Part shown: positions 34,700 to 43,761 of the stretch, one piece after another
How the letters are laid out: each line of letters starts with the position of its first letter
Numbering within the stretch: position 1 is the stretch's first letter
Source: CAVVFX01 sp963777595
Lineage (GTDB): Bacteria > Acidobacteriota > Terriglobia > Bryobacterales > Bryobacteraceae
Direction of reading: 5' to 3'
Length of the DNA stretch: 64,000 nt
NCBI GenBank assembly: GCA_963777595.1
Contig: CAVZRE010000030.1
Coordinates: 93,458-157,457, forward strand
Translations under genes and position numbers: made by a program
Notes under the pieces: generated by a model
Told to the model about the DNA's origin: nothing
Seen by the model: only the letters and a program-made list of their open reading frames with translations
The model's database searches: none

Positions 34700-35770
34700 T
34701 GTGCGGAGGAAAAGTCAAGACGAAAGGCGCCGGCAGCTCGCTACCGGACTGTTCAGCACTAAGCTAGAGTTTATAGCGTGCCATGTACTCGGACACCATG
34801 TTCAGGGCCACCAAGAGAAGAGTGCGGCTGAGACTCGCAACCCTTCGGAGTTTATCAGCGAGGCAGATTCGAATACTAGGTATCTAGAAGATATTGCTCG
34901 ATTCCCAGTCTCGAAATTCAGGCTGATGGCTACGCGTCAAGATGATGATGAACAACTTCGGTCACCGAAGCTCAGGAGTCCTACCGATGTTCAGAAACTT
35001 AGACGTGGCATTGCATCGCACACGCTGAAAGATATGTTCTAAAGCTTTTTGTCTTGTTCATAGGTAGTTTCTTCTTCGCGCGTTCCCAGAACGCATTTGA
35101 TGCCGCGGCCGTTATGCAACGACGACATCCACCGCAGATGGTCCGGATGCATTTTGTGATGACCGCTTTCCGCCAGTGGAGCACTGACAACAAATTCCCC
35201 GACCTCGTGGTTTATGCGAGCTTCCATCGCTACCGAATGCTCATGGCTTCCATAGAAGAGGCTTTCTGTGGCGTTGGGGGGCGGGGCGATTTCGAAGATC
35301 AGAGCCGATTCATGGAAGCGGGGGGACGGCCCTATCTTGATATGTATACAAAACGCGACTGCACGTTAAAGTGGAACTTCACCATGGAGATGGGTCTTCG
35401 TCGGCGAGTCCTTATTAGAACCCGGATGCGATCATTAGTCGGACGCGAGGATTATCCCCGGCAAGTTGGATTGGCTCGCGGCGATCAGGCCGAATTACGC
35501 GCCACCCGGAGAGTGCTGCGACCGGGAACTCACATGAGTGAGAAGTCGGCTACACGCTGATTGACGACCGCGCGGCGGCCAAGTCTTGCCCATGGTTAAT
35601 CGCACCGCGTTTACCTTCCCGTCAGCCTCGTCAGGTGTGTGGCTCCGACGACGGCACCCAATCATCACCGACAAGCTGCGTAAAGAAGCAAGGCGCATGC
35701 CGCGACGAAAGCTAATCTCGCCTTCGGACCCAAAACAGCGAACCAGAACAAAAACATTCGCATGGCTTCA
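34700..35770. other. About 1 kb without a recognised gene
   Basis: Between the primase region and traM. Several frames are open (for example 35054-35560) but show neither family motifs nor good ribosome binding sites. It may contain small frame-disrupted element genes; nothing can be assigned. Confidence 0.4.
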
Positions 35771-36214
35771 TTATCTCCAGATGTACACCAGCCGGGTGCC
35801 GACCCAAATGCCCAGAATGAACAGAGCAAGCGCCGCCGCCAAACCGAGAGTGAACCACTGTTTTTCCCGCGACAGCCGCCGCAGGCCCTCGATATCTGGC
35901 TGCCTAGCCCCAGCCCCTCGACGGAACTCCTCCATCAGCTTCGCGACCTCTTGCCTCATCACTACGCCGGACTCTCGGACTTCCTGCGCGAGAGCACCGC
36001 CAGCGCGAACCTGAACCTTTTCGGCCGCAGCTTCGAAATCTCGGACCGCCGCCTGCATTCGTTCAAGCACCTTGGCGACGGCCGCTTCGAAGACAAGGCG
36101 ATTGAGGGTCACCACGGCCATCATCGGATCATCCGGATCAATCCGGATTCCATGCTGGATCGACACTTCGGCAGCCAACCGTTTCAGGTCACTCGTTGTC
36201 GGTGGAGATTCCAT
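35771..36214 (-). CDS. traM: TraM-like conjugation protein
   Basis: 147 residues with a helical/coiled-coil body and one C-terminal transmembrane helix (FTLGLAAALALFILGIWVG). It follows traL with a 1-base gap, reproducing the traK-traL-traM order of IncP plasmids. The N-terminal segment IDPDDPMMAVVTLNRL is characteristic of TraM-like and related membrane accessory proteins. Function is poorly known even in RP4. Confidence 0.65.
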   Translation of the reverse strand: MESPPTTSDLKRLAAEVSIQHGIRIDPDDPMMAVVTLNRLVFEAAVAKVLERMQAAVRDFEAAAEKVQVRAGGALAQEVRESGVVMRQEVAKLMEEFRRGAGARQPDIEGLRRLSREKQWFTLGLAAALALFILGIWVGTRLVYIWR

Positions 36215-36215
36215 T

Positions 36216-36986
36216 TCAGAACGGCACCCGGTCGAGCTGCTCGAAAAGATCTCGTTGGACGATCTTCAGCCGCTGCTTCGCCATGATCGGGAGCTTCGCC
36301 GCGCTGATCGCCTCCTGGAACGTCAGTTTGGCGGCGATCATCTCTTCTACATCGCGACCAAAGGTATCCTGATTCCGCTTCGAGAATATGACCGCACCAC
36401 AGACCTTCTCCGAGTTCTCTCGATACGCCGCCATCTCCGAGAACTTCTTCCCCTCCGCCTCGACACGACCGAAATATTCGTTCACCCAGACAACGATGTT
36501 CCGCTCAGCAGTCGTCTGCGCGAGTTCGTGGAAGCCGTTCAGCGTATCGAGTAGCGCCTGGCCGCCGGTGATCACGGTGTGGACGTAAACGCGCCGGCCG
36601 TTTTGGCGGAGGTATTCGAGAGCGCTGTTCTCCAGCAGGTAGTGCCACAGCGGCAGGAACGTGGACGCCCCGTTATCGACAACGAACGTTGCGCCCTCTT
36701 CGTTGACGAAGCGTTCAATAAGGGAATCGAAGGCGCGCTGCTCGATTCTGTTGTGCTCATCGCGCAGGTTCAGCCGGTCCGCTGCCAGAGCGCCATACTG
36801 CGCAAAGGTTCGATTTACCGGGTCGGTGTCGATGCAGCGCACTTCCTTCCCTTTCTCCCGCAGGTATTGCGCAAGAATCGACGCGACGAGGCTCTTGCCG
36901 ACGCCGCCCTTTCCCTGCAGCGTGAGGTGAATCGCTCCGGTGGACTCGATTCCGTTGGTACCGTTTGTGATGTTGGCCTTGGCCAT
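36216..36986 (-). CDS. traL: TraL-like ParA-family ATPase
   Basis: 256 residues with a deviant Walker A (LTLQGKGGVGKSLVASIL) near the N-terminus and VRCIDTDPVNRTF, as in MinD/ParA-type ATPases and IncP TraL. The ATG at 36986 follows AAGGAG. It sits between traK and traM in a three-gene leading-region operon. The role is probably in relaxosome or transfer-complex positioning, an inference from the RP4 arrangement. Confidence 0.82.
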   Translation of the reverse strand: MAKANITNGTNGIESTGAIHLTLQGKGGVGKSLVASILAQYLREKGKEVRCIDTDPVNRTFAQYGALAADRLNLRDEHNRIEQRAFDSLIERFVNEEGATFVVDNGASTFLPLWHYLLENSALEYLRQNGRRVYVHTVITGGQALLDTLNGFHELAQTTAERNIVVWVNEYFGRVEAEGKKFSEMAAYRENSEKVCGAVIFSKRNQDTFGRDVEEMIAAKLTFQEAISAAKLPIMAKQRLKIVQRDLFEQLDRVPF

Positions 36987-37000
36987 GATTCTCCTTCCAG

Positions 37001-37452
37001 TCAAATCAGTTTCTTAACGTCGGGTTCGGGGTTGTACTGAAAGCCCGGCCGCCGGTCTTCGCGTTCACGGATGTTGGCAAGCGGGTCATCCGGTGCCGGT
37101 GACTTCTCAGGCTCTGTTCGGATTTCTCGCGCCGCCTTCTCGGTCGACGCCGATACCGGCTGGTCGGCGACGCAGTGTGGCTTCCGGAACCAGAGGCAAC
37201 CGTAACAGCGGGCGCGGCGGTTTTGTCTCGGCGTTTTAGCTGGCCCGTGTAGTGGGACAGCCGGGCATACCCGATCTCGATTCCGATTTCGTTCAGCCAA
37301 ATCCAAATGTCTTTGAGGCTATGTCCGGCATCGAACAGCGCTTTGATGTCCGGCCACGCCTGCCGAATTTGACCGGCTTTCGTGCGTGGTTTCTCCGCCA
37401 TGCGTGCGCGGAGCCGAGTCAGGTCCAGTGTGCTTTTAGGGGGTTGATCCAA
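37001..37452 (-). CDS. traK: TraK-like oriT-binding protein (one frameshift)
   Basis: The N-terminal part matches TraK (GQIRQAWPDIKALFDAGHSLKDIWIWLNE, IGYARLSHY), which binds oriT next to the nick site in IncP plasmids. The start is TTG 37452. After about 37200 the conserved tail (DDPLANIREREDRRPGFQYNPEPD) continues in another frame to the stop at 37001. A cysteine-containing segment (RCYGCLWFRKPHC) lies in between. It reads away from the probable oriT. Confidence 0.75.
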
Positions 37453-37464
37453 GCGGCCTCTATC

Positions 37465-37497
37465 CCGTAGGCCGCGAGAAAGGTGGGTCGTGACAGA
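37465..37497 (+). promoter_or_regulatory. 33-bp bipartite element, copy C, within probable oriT
   Basis: CCGTAGG, 16 bases, TCGTGACAGA, in the 340-base intergenic region between divergent traK and the traJ-like/relaxase genes, where IncP plasmids carry oriT. The left flank reads CTATCCCG/TAGG, which resembles the P-type nick consensus YATCCTG/Y. This is the best oriT candidate in the window. Confidence 0.55.
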
Positions 37498-37498
37498 C

Positions 37499-37598
37499 GC
37501 TTTCAGTTTTTCAACGCAATGTTTCGGAATGTTTCAGCAGCGCGGCCTGAGCAGCGTCGGTTTCAGAATGTTTCAGTTGTTTACCAGTTCGTTTCGGC
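37499..37598 (+). repeat. Cluster of TTTCAG/TTTCGG repeats in the traK-traJ gap
   Basis: At least six short direct copies within 100 bases: GCTTTCAG (37499), CAATGTTTCGG (37517), GAATGTTTCAG (37527), GGTTTCAG (37559), GAATGTTTCAG (37566) and GTTTCGG (about 37591). The two GAATGTTTCAG copies are exact. They could be iterons or TraK/TraJ binding sites at oriT. Confidence 0.6.
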
Positions 37599-37792
37599 TG
37601 GGAAGCCGACAGCAAAGACCATACCGCCAAAACAGACGGGTAGTGGAACATAAAGGGTTGTCGCACGTTTTTGATTGCTTCCTGGCCTAGCCTCTTCGTT
37701 TCAGGGCGGTTCCGCCGCGCACGAATCTTCCCAACAGGCGCACATTCGCGCACAGCGCTGTCACGCCAATCGCCTGCGACGGCATACGTATT

Positions 37793-38233
37793 GTGAAGAG
37801 CCAACGAAAGGCAAAGACTGTATGGCGGGGACTTCGGGTCGATGATGCGTTTATTGGCCGGATCGAACGGGCAGCGAAGGACGGCGGCTTCTCGAATACG
37901 AGCGCGTTCATCCGAGCGGCAATCGAACGCGAACTGGCAGGCCGCGAGAGCGGAGTCGATGCGGCCGAAGATCGCCTCGCCGCAAGTCTCGACCGATTGT
38001 CCCGCGAGATCAGGGGCGTCAAGCTCGCCCAGCAAGCTCTTTTTGCATTCGTCGATTCGCTCGTAAAGACGTTGCTGACCTGTGTCGCGGAACCGCCCAG
38101 GGACGCCTATGATCAGGCCGTCGCTCGCGGGAAGATCCGATACGACCGCTTTCTGAAGAGCGTCGGCGCAGGGATGGCCGGTGACTCTCAAGCCGCGATG
38201 ACGGAGTTGCTGAAGCGTGGCGAAGAAAACTGA
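37793..38233 (+). CDS. TraJ-like relaxosome accessory protein
   Basis: 146 residues. An N-terminal ribbon-helix-helix-like segment (LRVDDAFIGRIERAAKDGGFSNTSAFIRAAI) is followed by a helical domain, as in TraJ/MobC-type proteins that help relaxase find the nick site. It starts with GTG and its end overlaps the relaxase start by 17 bases, so the two are translated together. Confidence 0.65.
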   Translation: MKSQRKAKTVWRGLRVDDAFIGRIERAAKDGGFSNTSAFIRAAIERELAGRESGVDAAEDRLAASLDRLSREIRGVKLAQQALFAFVDSLVKTLLTCVAEPPRDAYDQAVARGKIRYDRFLKSVGAGMAGDSQAAMTELLKRGEEN

Positions 38234-39680
38234 CGAGACCCCAGACAAGGACGGAAATTTTCGGATTCGTCCGAACCGCCCACACGCTGGCGGAAAAAGT
38301 GAGTCACGCGCCTGGTCTACGGCACTGCGAACCGTGCTCCGTTATGCCGGAACATCTCGCCGGTCCAAGGCGTCCGCAAACAGCGGTTCCGGTGGCTCGT
38401 CGCGAAGGCAGTTTAACCAGCGATGCGCTGTGCGCACGATGTATACGGCGAACAAGACAGCGGGCCAATGGAAAGCCCATGGTCGCTACATTGCACGCGA
38501 GAGTGCGAACGGCGGGACGCTTGGGTAAGGTGATGAGCCCTGGAGGCGGCCGCGGAGACCGTGCCGCTTGGAACCAGCGAAGGAGTTGGAGCGGTGGCAG
38601 AGCGAGGGCGACCCGCGACTCTGGAAGCTGATTGTGTCACCGGAGTTCGGAGAACGCCTCGACCTTGACCGGCTCACCCGCGAACTCATGGAACGCATGG
38701 AGAAGGACCTCGGAACGAAACTGGAGTGGGTGGCTGTCACCCACTTCAACACTGAGCATCCTCATGTACATATCGCGCTGCGTGGCATTCGGGACGACAA
38801 ATCGGCTCTGGATCTGCCTCGCGATTACGTTCGGCACGGAATCCGGGCTATCGCGGAGGATCTGTGCACCCGGCAACTGGGACATCGTAATCACCTGGAT
38901 GCGGAGGCTTCGGAGCGTCGCGAGATTCAGGAGCGGCGATTTACGACGCTCGACCGGGCGATCAACCGGGCGAACTCGGTCGAGGTGGAGGGTTCGGACT
39001 CAGCGGAGCATTTCGTCATCCGGCGCACCGGAGGAAAAGCCGGCCGAGCGCGGGAGCAACACATCGATGCGCGGTTGCTCGTCTTACAGCAGATGGGTTT
39101 GGCGGAACCGATTGCGCCGCAGGAATGGAAAGTCCGCCGCGACTTCGAGACTGTTTTGAAGGCGATGCAGAGGACGAGTGACCGCCAGAAGATGCTGGCT
39201 TCTCACGGAGCCCTGCTTTCGGATGAACGGTTGCCCTTGGTGGTTCTGGATCTCAGAAAGCTGAAGATTCTCGAAGGGCGAGTGTTGGCGCACGGTGAGG
39301 AGGAAATCGGCAAGGCCGCCGGGCGCCACTACCTCCTCCTGGAAGGCACGGATGCGATGGTGCATCTGATTTACTACACGCCTGAGATGGAAGAAGCGCG
39401 GAGCAGCGGCAAACTTCGCGCGAACTCGTTTGTACGGCTTCAGAAGCAATTTGAGAATGGACGACCGGTGCTGGAGGTCCAGGACTCGGGCGATGCGGAA
39501 CGAGTACTGAAAGACAAGCACCATCTCGGCGAAGTAGCAAAGATGTTCTTGTCGCGGGGCATCGTCCCATCTGAGAACGGGTGGGGCGGTTGGCTGGGTC
39601 GATACCAAGCTGCGGTTACGAAGACTGCGACGGAACTGACGGAATCGCAGGTCGATCGCCATTCAGGCCGTGGTCGATAG
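38217..39680 (+). CDS. VirD2/TraI-type relaxase (interrupted)
   Basis: Relaxase that nicks oriT and pilots the strand. The N-terminal part (38217-38528) contains WKAHGRYIARESANGG. The main part (38568-39680, 370 residues) contains LIVSPEFGERLDLDRLTREL and motif III HFNTEHPHVHIALRG with the metal-binding histidines. The two parts share a frame but a TAA at 38526 lies between; the intervening residues look right in a neighbouring frame, so a compensating pair of indels is likely. It belongs to the MOBP-like group. Confidence 0.82.
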
Positions 39681-39723
39681 GGCTCCACACACCGGACAAC
39701 GTGCAATGGGTATGAAGTTTTGG

Positions 39724-39990
39724 CTACTGAATACCGCCGTTTCTCTCTTTGACGTAAGTCGTAAATGTTTCGGGCGTGCCGACATATAGGATCTCCGTGC
39801 CGTCTTCCTTTATCACCCACCAGTGCGTCAGATCGAGATCGTCATTTTCATTGGGAATGACAAGTTGTCGGTAGCCCTGCGTTAGCTCAAGGAGCTGGTC
39901 GTCGCTTTCAATCAAACCGCTGTTCAGAATCTCCACGATTGGCACGGTCCCCCTGAGTGACGGCACCTCATCATTATCGCGGCAGCGCAA
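39724..39990 (-). CDS. Hypothetical acidic protein
   Basis: 88 residues, no recognised family. An aspartate/glutamate-rich middle (PNENDDLDLTHWWVIKEDGTEILYVGTPETF) suggests a small folded beta protein. It is on the opposite strand to the surrounding tra genes and has no clear ribosome binding site. Antirestriction or immunity-type small proteins look similar, but nothing specific supports this. Confidence 0.45.
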   Translation of the reverse strand: MRCRDNDEVPSLRGTVPIVEILNSGLIESDDQLLELTQGYRQLVIPNENDDLDLTHWWVIKEDGTEILYVGTPETFTTYVKERNGGIQ

Positions 39991-40090
39991 CCCGGCGCCC
40001 GTGGGAAGGCGAGTTACCGAAGTTCAATGTCACACTTGCTCCGCTTCGCGGCATACGGAATAGGCGCAACGCGCGCCCCAAGGAGTGCCG

Positions 40091-40231
40091 ATGTTCTACC
40101 AAACACGACCAGATCCCGCCGTCCAGGAACTTGACGGAGAGTTGCTTGAAGGCTCCGGCTTCGAAACCGAAGATCCGGCGACTGAATTCGAATCAGACGA
40201 ACGTTTTGCGGAGGAGGATGACCTTCAATGA
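40091..40231 (+). CDS. 46-residue acidic protein coupled to ardC
   Basis: Small gene with AAGGAG placed 8 bases before the ATG and a stop that overlaps the ardC start (ATGA). The product is highly acidic (runs such as ESDERFAEEDDLQ at the C-terminus) with no membrane segment or cysteine. The good ribosome site and coupling argue that it is real. Acidic small proteins before antirestriction genes could be DNA mimics, which is speculative. Confidence 0.65.
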   Translation: MFYQTRPDPAVQELDGELLEGSGFETEDPATEFESDERFAEEDDLQ

Positions 40232-41400
40232 GCCCGCGCGAACAACTGGGGTCCGCCGCGCCCGCGAAACGCGACCACCGTCAGGAAGTCACCGATTCCA
40301 TCGTCAAGATGCTCGAAGATGGCGTTGCGCCATGGCAGAAGCCGTGGGAGTCCGCCGGCATGCCGTTCAATCCAACAACCGACAAAGCGTACCGAGGCGG
40401 CAATGCTGTCCACCTCATGGCGACCGGGCTGTCCCGCGGATATGAAGATCCCCGGTGGATGACTTACAAGCAGGCCGCCGAGAATGGCTGGCAGGTCCGA
40501 AAGGGCGAAAAGGGAACGCACATCGAATTCTGGGAGGTGAAGGCGAAGTCGGAAGAGAAGAACGGAGAACCGGACAGAAACGGTAGCGACGAAGCCGCCA
40601 AAGAGAATCAGCGCCGCCTCATTCACCGGGTGTACACGGTCTTCAACGCCAAACAGATCGACGGTGTGCCGGCCTTCGAGCGCGAACAGCGGTCCGCATT
40701 CGAGGCCGTTCACAGCGGCGAGCGCATCCTCGCGAACTCCGGGGCGAAGATCACGCACGACCAGCGCGACAGCGCCTTCTATCGACCGTCCACGGACAGC
40801 ATCCATCTGCCTCCGAAGGAAGCGTTCAAGGACGCGCCCGGCTACTACGGCACTGCCCTCCACGAACTTGCTCACTGGACCGGCCATGCCTCTCGACTGA
40901 ATCGCCCGACGCTGAACGATTCTTACCGATTCGGCGATCTGAACTACGCCAAAGAAGAGCTTCGCGCCGAACTGGCGAGCGTTTTCATCGCCGCTGAAGT
41001 CGGGGTTCCCCACGATCCAGCGAACCACGCCGCGTACGTCGGCTCCTGGATCAAGGCACTGAAGGAGGACAAGAACGAGATCTTCCGTGCCGCGCACGAC
41101 GCATCAGCGGCCACGGACTTTGTGCTCAGTTTGGAACGCGAGGTGTCCAGGGCGGAGGCTCTGGAGATCGGGAATTCGGCGGCGACCGAAATTGAGAAGA
41201 CGCAGGTGATCCGGGATGAAACCGAAGCCCTGGAGAATGACCGCGATCTTGTCGGCTCCGCCGAAAGCAACCTGTCAACTGGGGGCCAGGAGAGCACGCG
41301 GTTCGTGGCGCGCTTCGAGCCTCAGACCGGGACGGTCGCCGTGCATGACAAGCGCCTCGGAGCGGACCAGCACACGCCTGTCGCGACCCTCACGAACTGA
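40228..41400 (+). CDS. ardC: ArdC-type antirestriction protein with zincin domain
   Basis: 390 residues. The N-terminal ssDNA-binding ArdC domain (VAPWQKPWESAG, MTYKQAAENGWQVRKGEKGTHIEFW) is followed by a zincin-like metallopeptidase domain with HELAH at about 40861. ArdC shields incoming single-stranded DNA against restriction in the recipient. The C-terminal tail ends before a KfrB domain in another frame; in related elements such domains are found nearby or fused. Confidence 0.9.
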   Translation: MSPREQLGSAAPAKRDHRQEVTDSIVKMLEDGVAPWQKPWESAGMPFNPTTDKAYRGGNAVHLMATGLSRGYEDPRWMTYKQAAENGWQVRKGEKGTHIEFWEVKAKSEEKNGEPDRNGSDEAAKENQRRLIHRVYTVFNAKQIDGVPAFEREQRSAFEAVHSGERILANSGAKITHDQRDSAFYRPSTDSIHLPPKEAFKDAPGYYGTALHELAHWTGHASRLNRPTLNDSYRFGDLNYAKEELRAELASVFIAAEVGVPHDPANHAAYVGSWIKALKEDKNEIFRAAHDASAATDFVLSLEREVSRAEALEIGNSAATEIEKTQVIRDETEALENDRDLVGSAESNLSTGGQESTRFVARFEPQTGTVAVHDKRLGADQHTPVATLTN

Positions 41401-41467
41401 ACGGCGATGCCCGCCCGTGGAACTTCTTCACCAAAGGCCCCGATCGGAGAAAACGTCACCCGATGGA

Positions 41468-41758
41468 TTGAGCGCGTCCTTTGCCGCAGCGAAGAGCATC
41501 ACCGCCGAGAAGTTGGGCGACGCTGCCCGGACGTTCACCGCCCAGACCCAAAGCGGCAACTACCGTGGCGAGATCATCGGCGAGACCGACCTGCACGTCG
41601 TTCAAAGGCTGTCGCCTCATTCCGCAGTCGCCCACATGAAACACCTGCTCCAACCCATGCCGAGGGTCGGCGACAACGTCGGAATTGGATACGCCAACGA
41701 ACTGGGCTCGGTGAAGGAATCACGTGAGCGGTCGAGAACAAAGGAACTCGCGCGATGA
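41468..41758 (+). CDS. KfrB-domain protein (start uncertain)
   Basis: The frame encodes about 95 residues with the KfrB-like signature NYRGEIIGETDLHVVQRLSP and VGDNVGIGYANELG. The 60 bases before it are open in other frames and look related, so the N-terminus is probably displaced by an indel, or the domain was originally fused to ArdC. The stop overlaps the traG start (ATGA). KfrB domains occur in plasmid maintenance proteins; the role is unclear. Confidence 0.65.
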   Translation: MSASFAAAKSITAEKLGDAARTFTAQTQSGNYRGEIIGETDLHVVQRLSPHSAVAHMKHLLQPMPRVGDNVGIGYANELGSVKESRERSRTKELAR

Positions 41759-42006
41759 GAGCACAATCTGGAATGTACCGGACTCCGCGCGATCCTGGCG
41801 GGTTCCCGTTCGGCTACAACTGGCGAGCGACCGGCTTGGGGCTGGTGCTGCTGGTGGGATTCAATTTCCTGGCTACGCAATACATTGCCGCTAAATTTCT
41901 CTATCAACCGGCACTTGGAAAGCCACTCGTGCGGCTGAGTCGAAGCGCCGATCTACCAGCCGTTCGCCTGGTGCATCTGGGGATTTCAGAACTGCACAAG
42001 TCGTGA
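41755..42006 (+). CDS. traG: TraG/VirD4 coupling protein, N-terminal membrane part
   Basis: 83 residues with the first transmembrane helix of TraG (TGLGLVLLVGFNFLATQYI). After about residue 63 the expected sequence (PIYQPFAWCIWGFQN) continues in the next frame, which runs directly into the main traG frame. A single inserted base near 41945 explains the split. Confidence 0.8.
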   Translation: MRAQSGMYRTPRDPGGFPFGYNWRATGLGLVLLVGFNFLATQYIAAKFLYQPALGKPLVRLSRSADLPAVRLVHLGISELHKS

Positions 42007-42040
42007 CGATCGTGTAAAGAAGCCGCTGTTTGAGGGCGAA

Positions 42041-43756
42041 ATGATCGTGCTGGGTGGCTGCATTCTCTCGATGGTCGCGTTTTTCATCGCCGCCAACAGG
42101 CGGGCGCAGCGGTTATCGGAGAACGCGGAAGACCTCCATGGCTCGGCTCGTTTGGCGCGGCCGGAGGACATTGAAGCAACTGGAATCATGCGAACCCAGG
42201 GCGGCGTCTACGTCGGAGGCTGGTACAACAACTCGAGTCGCCGGCTCCAGTATCTGCGCCACAACGGACCGGAACATGTTCTGGCGTTTGCCCCAACCCG
42301 ATCCGGGAAGGGCGTCGGTCTCGTGATCCCGACATTGCTTGCCTGGGATGACAGCGCCGTCATCTATGACATCAAGGGTGAGAACTGGGCGAAGACCGCT
42401 GGATTCCGGGCGAGCCGCGGTCAACTGTGCTTCAAGTTCTCGCCGGTTGAGGATGGAACGTCATCCCGTTTCAATCCGCTGGCAGAGGTTCGTCTGTTCA
42501 CCCCGCGCGATGTTTCTGACGCCCAGAACATCGCCGACATGATCATTCGAAGCGGCGAGGACAGCCCGATGGAGCGGCACTGGGAAGACAGCGCGGCGTC
42601 ATTGACCACCGGCATGATTCTGCACGCTTGCTACACCGCCGCCGCCGAGGATCGAGTCGCCTGCCTCGCCGATCTCTCAGGTCTCTTCACGCGGCCCGGT
42701 GTCGAATTCCGCGAAACGCTGAACGAGATGGTCTGCTATCCGCATGATACGGAGTACCGGCACGGGTGGCGGACACCCAGCGGCCTGAAAACCTCGACGC
42801 ATCCGGTTGTTTCCGAAAAAGCGCAGGAGATGCTCGACAAGGAGAGCAAGGAACTGTCCGGCGTCCTGTCGACGGCGAAAACGGCGCTGGCGCTCTACAG
42901 CGATCCGCTCGTGGCGCGGAACACAGCGGCCAGCGATTTCACCATCAATGATCTGGTGAACGATGACCGGCCGGTTTCGCTGTATCTGGTTGTGCCGCCG
43001 TCCGACAAGATCCGGCTTCGCCGTTTGATCCGCCTGATGTTCACGATGGTCGTCAATCGGCTGACCGAACGGATGGCGTTCGATGGGTCCGAGCAGAAGC
43101 GGAACAAGCACCGGCTGCTCTTCCTGATCGACGAGTTTCCGAGCTTGAACCGGATGGAGATCTTCGCCGATGCCCTGTCGTACATGGCAGGATACGGGCT
43201 GAAAGCCTATCTGATCACTCAGGACATCCGGCAGATCGTGGATGCCTATGGGCAGAACGAGAGCATCGTGTCGAATTGCCATGTTCGTATTGCGTTCGCG
43301 CCCAACCAGGTCGAGACCGCGGAACTGCTCTCGAAGATGACGGGCACAACCACGGTGCAGAAGGCCAGTTTCAACTTCTCCGGCTCGCGGTTCTCTCCGG
43401 TGATGTCCCACGTCAACGCGAGCGTGGATCACATCGAGCGCCCGCTGATGACGCCGGACGAGATCATGCGGCTCCGGCCGCCGAAGAAGGAAGGCAGCGG
43501 TGATTCGGAGGTGATCACCGAACCCGGCGACATGCTCATCTTCGTTTCCGGCCACTTTCCGATTCTCGGGATGCAGATGCTCTATTTCGCCGATCCGGAA
43601 CTGGCGCGCCGGTCCGCGATTCCGCCGCCCGAAACGACCCAGAGACAGATTCCGGCGAGGCAGCCAGTTCAGATCGACAAGCCCGAGTTCGTCACCGACG
43701 AAGACGTTACGACCGGATTGGAGCGCGGTTTTGTTGAGGAGTTGCGGAGGTCATAG
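42041..43756 (+). CDS. traG: TraG/VirD4 type IV coupling protein
   Basis: 571 residues: second transmembrane helix (IVLGGCILSMVAFFIAAN), Walker A (APTRSGKGVGLVIPTLL) and Walker B (LLFLIDEFPSLNRM). It delivers the relaxase-DNA complex to the secretion channel and is the inner-membrane motor of transfer. With the preceding fragment the full protein is about 660 residues, normal for TraG. The ssb gene follows after 5 bases. Confidence 0.95.
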   Translation: MIVLGGCILSMVAFFIAANRRAQRLSENAEDLHGSARLARPEDIEATGIMRTQGGVYVGGWYNNSSRRLQYLRHNGPEHVLAFAPTRSGKGVGLVIPTLLAWDDSAVIYDIKGENWAKTAGFRASRGQLCFKFSPVEDGTSSRFNPLAEVRLFTPRDVSDAQNIADMIIRSGEDSPMERHWEDSAASLTTGMILHACYTAAAEDRVACLADLSGLFTRPGVEFRETLNEMVCYPHDTEYRHGWRTPSGLKTSTHPVVSEKAQEMLDKESKELSGVLSTAKTALALYSDPLVARNTAASDFTINDLVNDDRPVSLYLVVPPSDKIRLRRLIRLMFTMVVNRLTERMAFDGSEQKRNKHRLLFLIDEFPSLNRMEIFADALSYMAGYGLKAYLITQDIRQIVDAYGQNESIVSNCHVRIAFAPNQVETAELLSKMTGTTTVQKASFNFSGSRFSPVMSHVNASVDHIERPLMTPDEIMRLRPPKKEGSGDSEVITEPGDMLIFVSGHFPILGMQMLYFADPELARRSAIPPPETTQRQIPARQPVQIDKPEFVTDEDVTTGLERGFVEELRRS

Positions 43757-43761
43757 GCATC

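Noticed and set aside
35054..35560. 168-codon plus-strand frame in the gap before traM
   Set aside because: No ribosome site, no family resemblance, and a competing minus-strand frame over the same bases; not enough to call a gene.
37499..37598. CRISPR array
   Set aside because: The TTTCAG units are too short and irregularly spaced, with no spacer structure and no cas genes; oriT or iteron repeats fit better. No CRISPR array was seen elsewhere in the window.
37511..38248. 245-codon minus-strand frame across the traJ-like gene
   Set aside because: It overlaps the oriT-like region and the RHH-type gene on the other strand and shows no family pattern.
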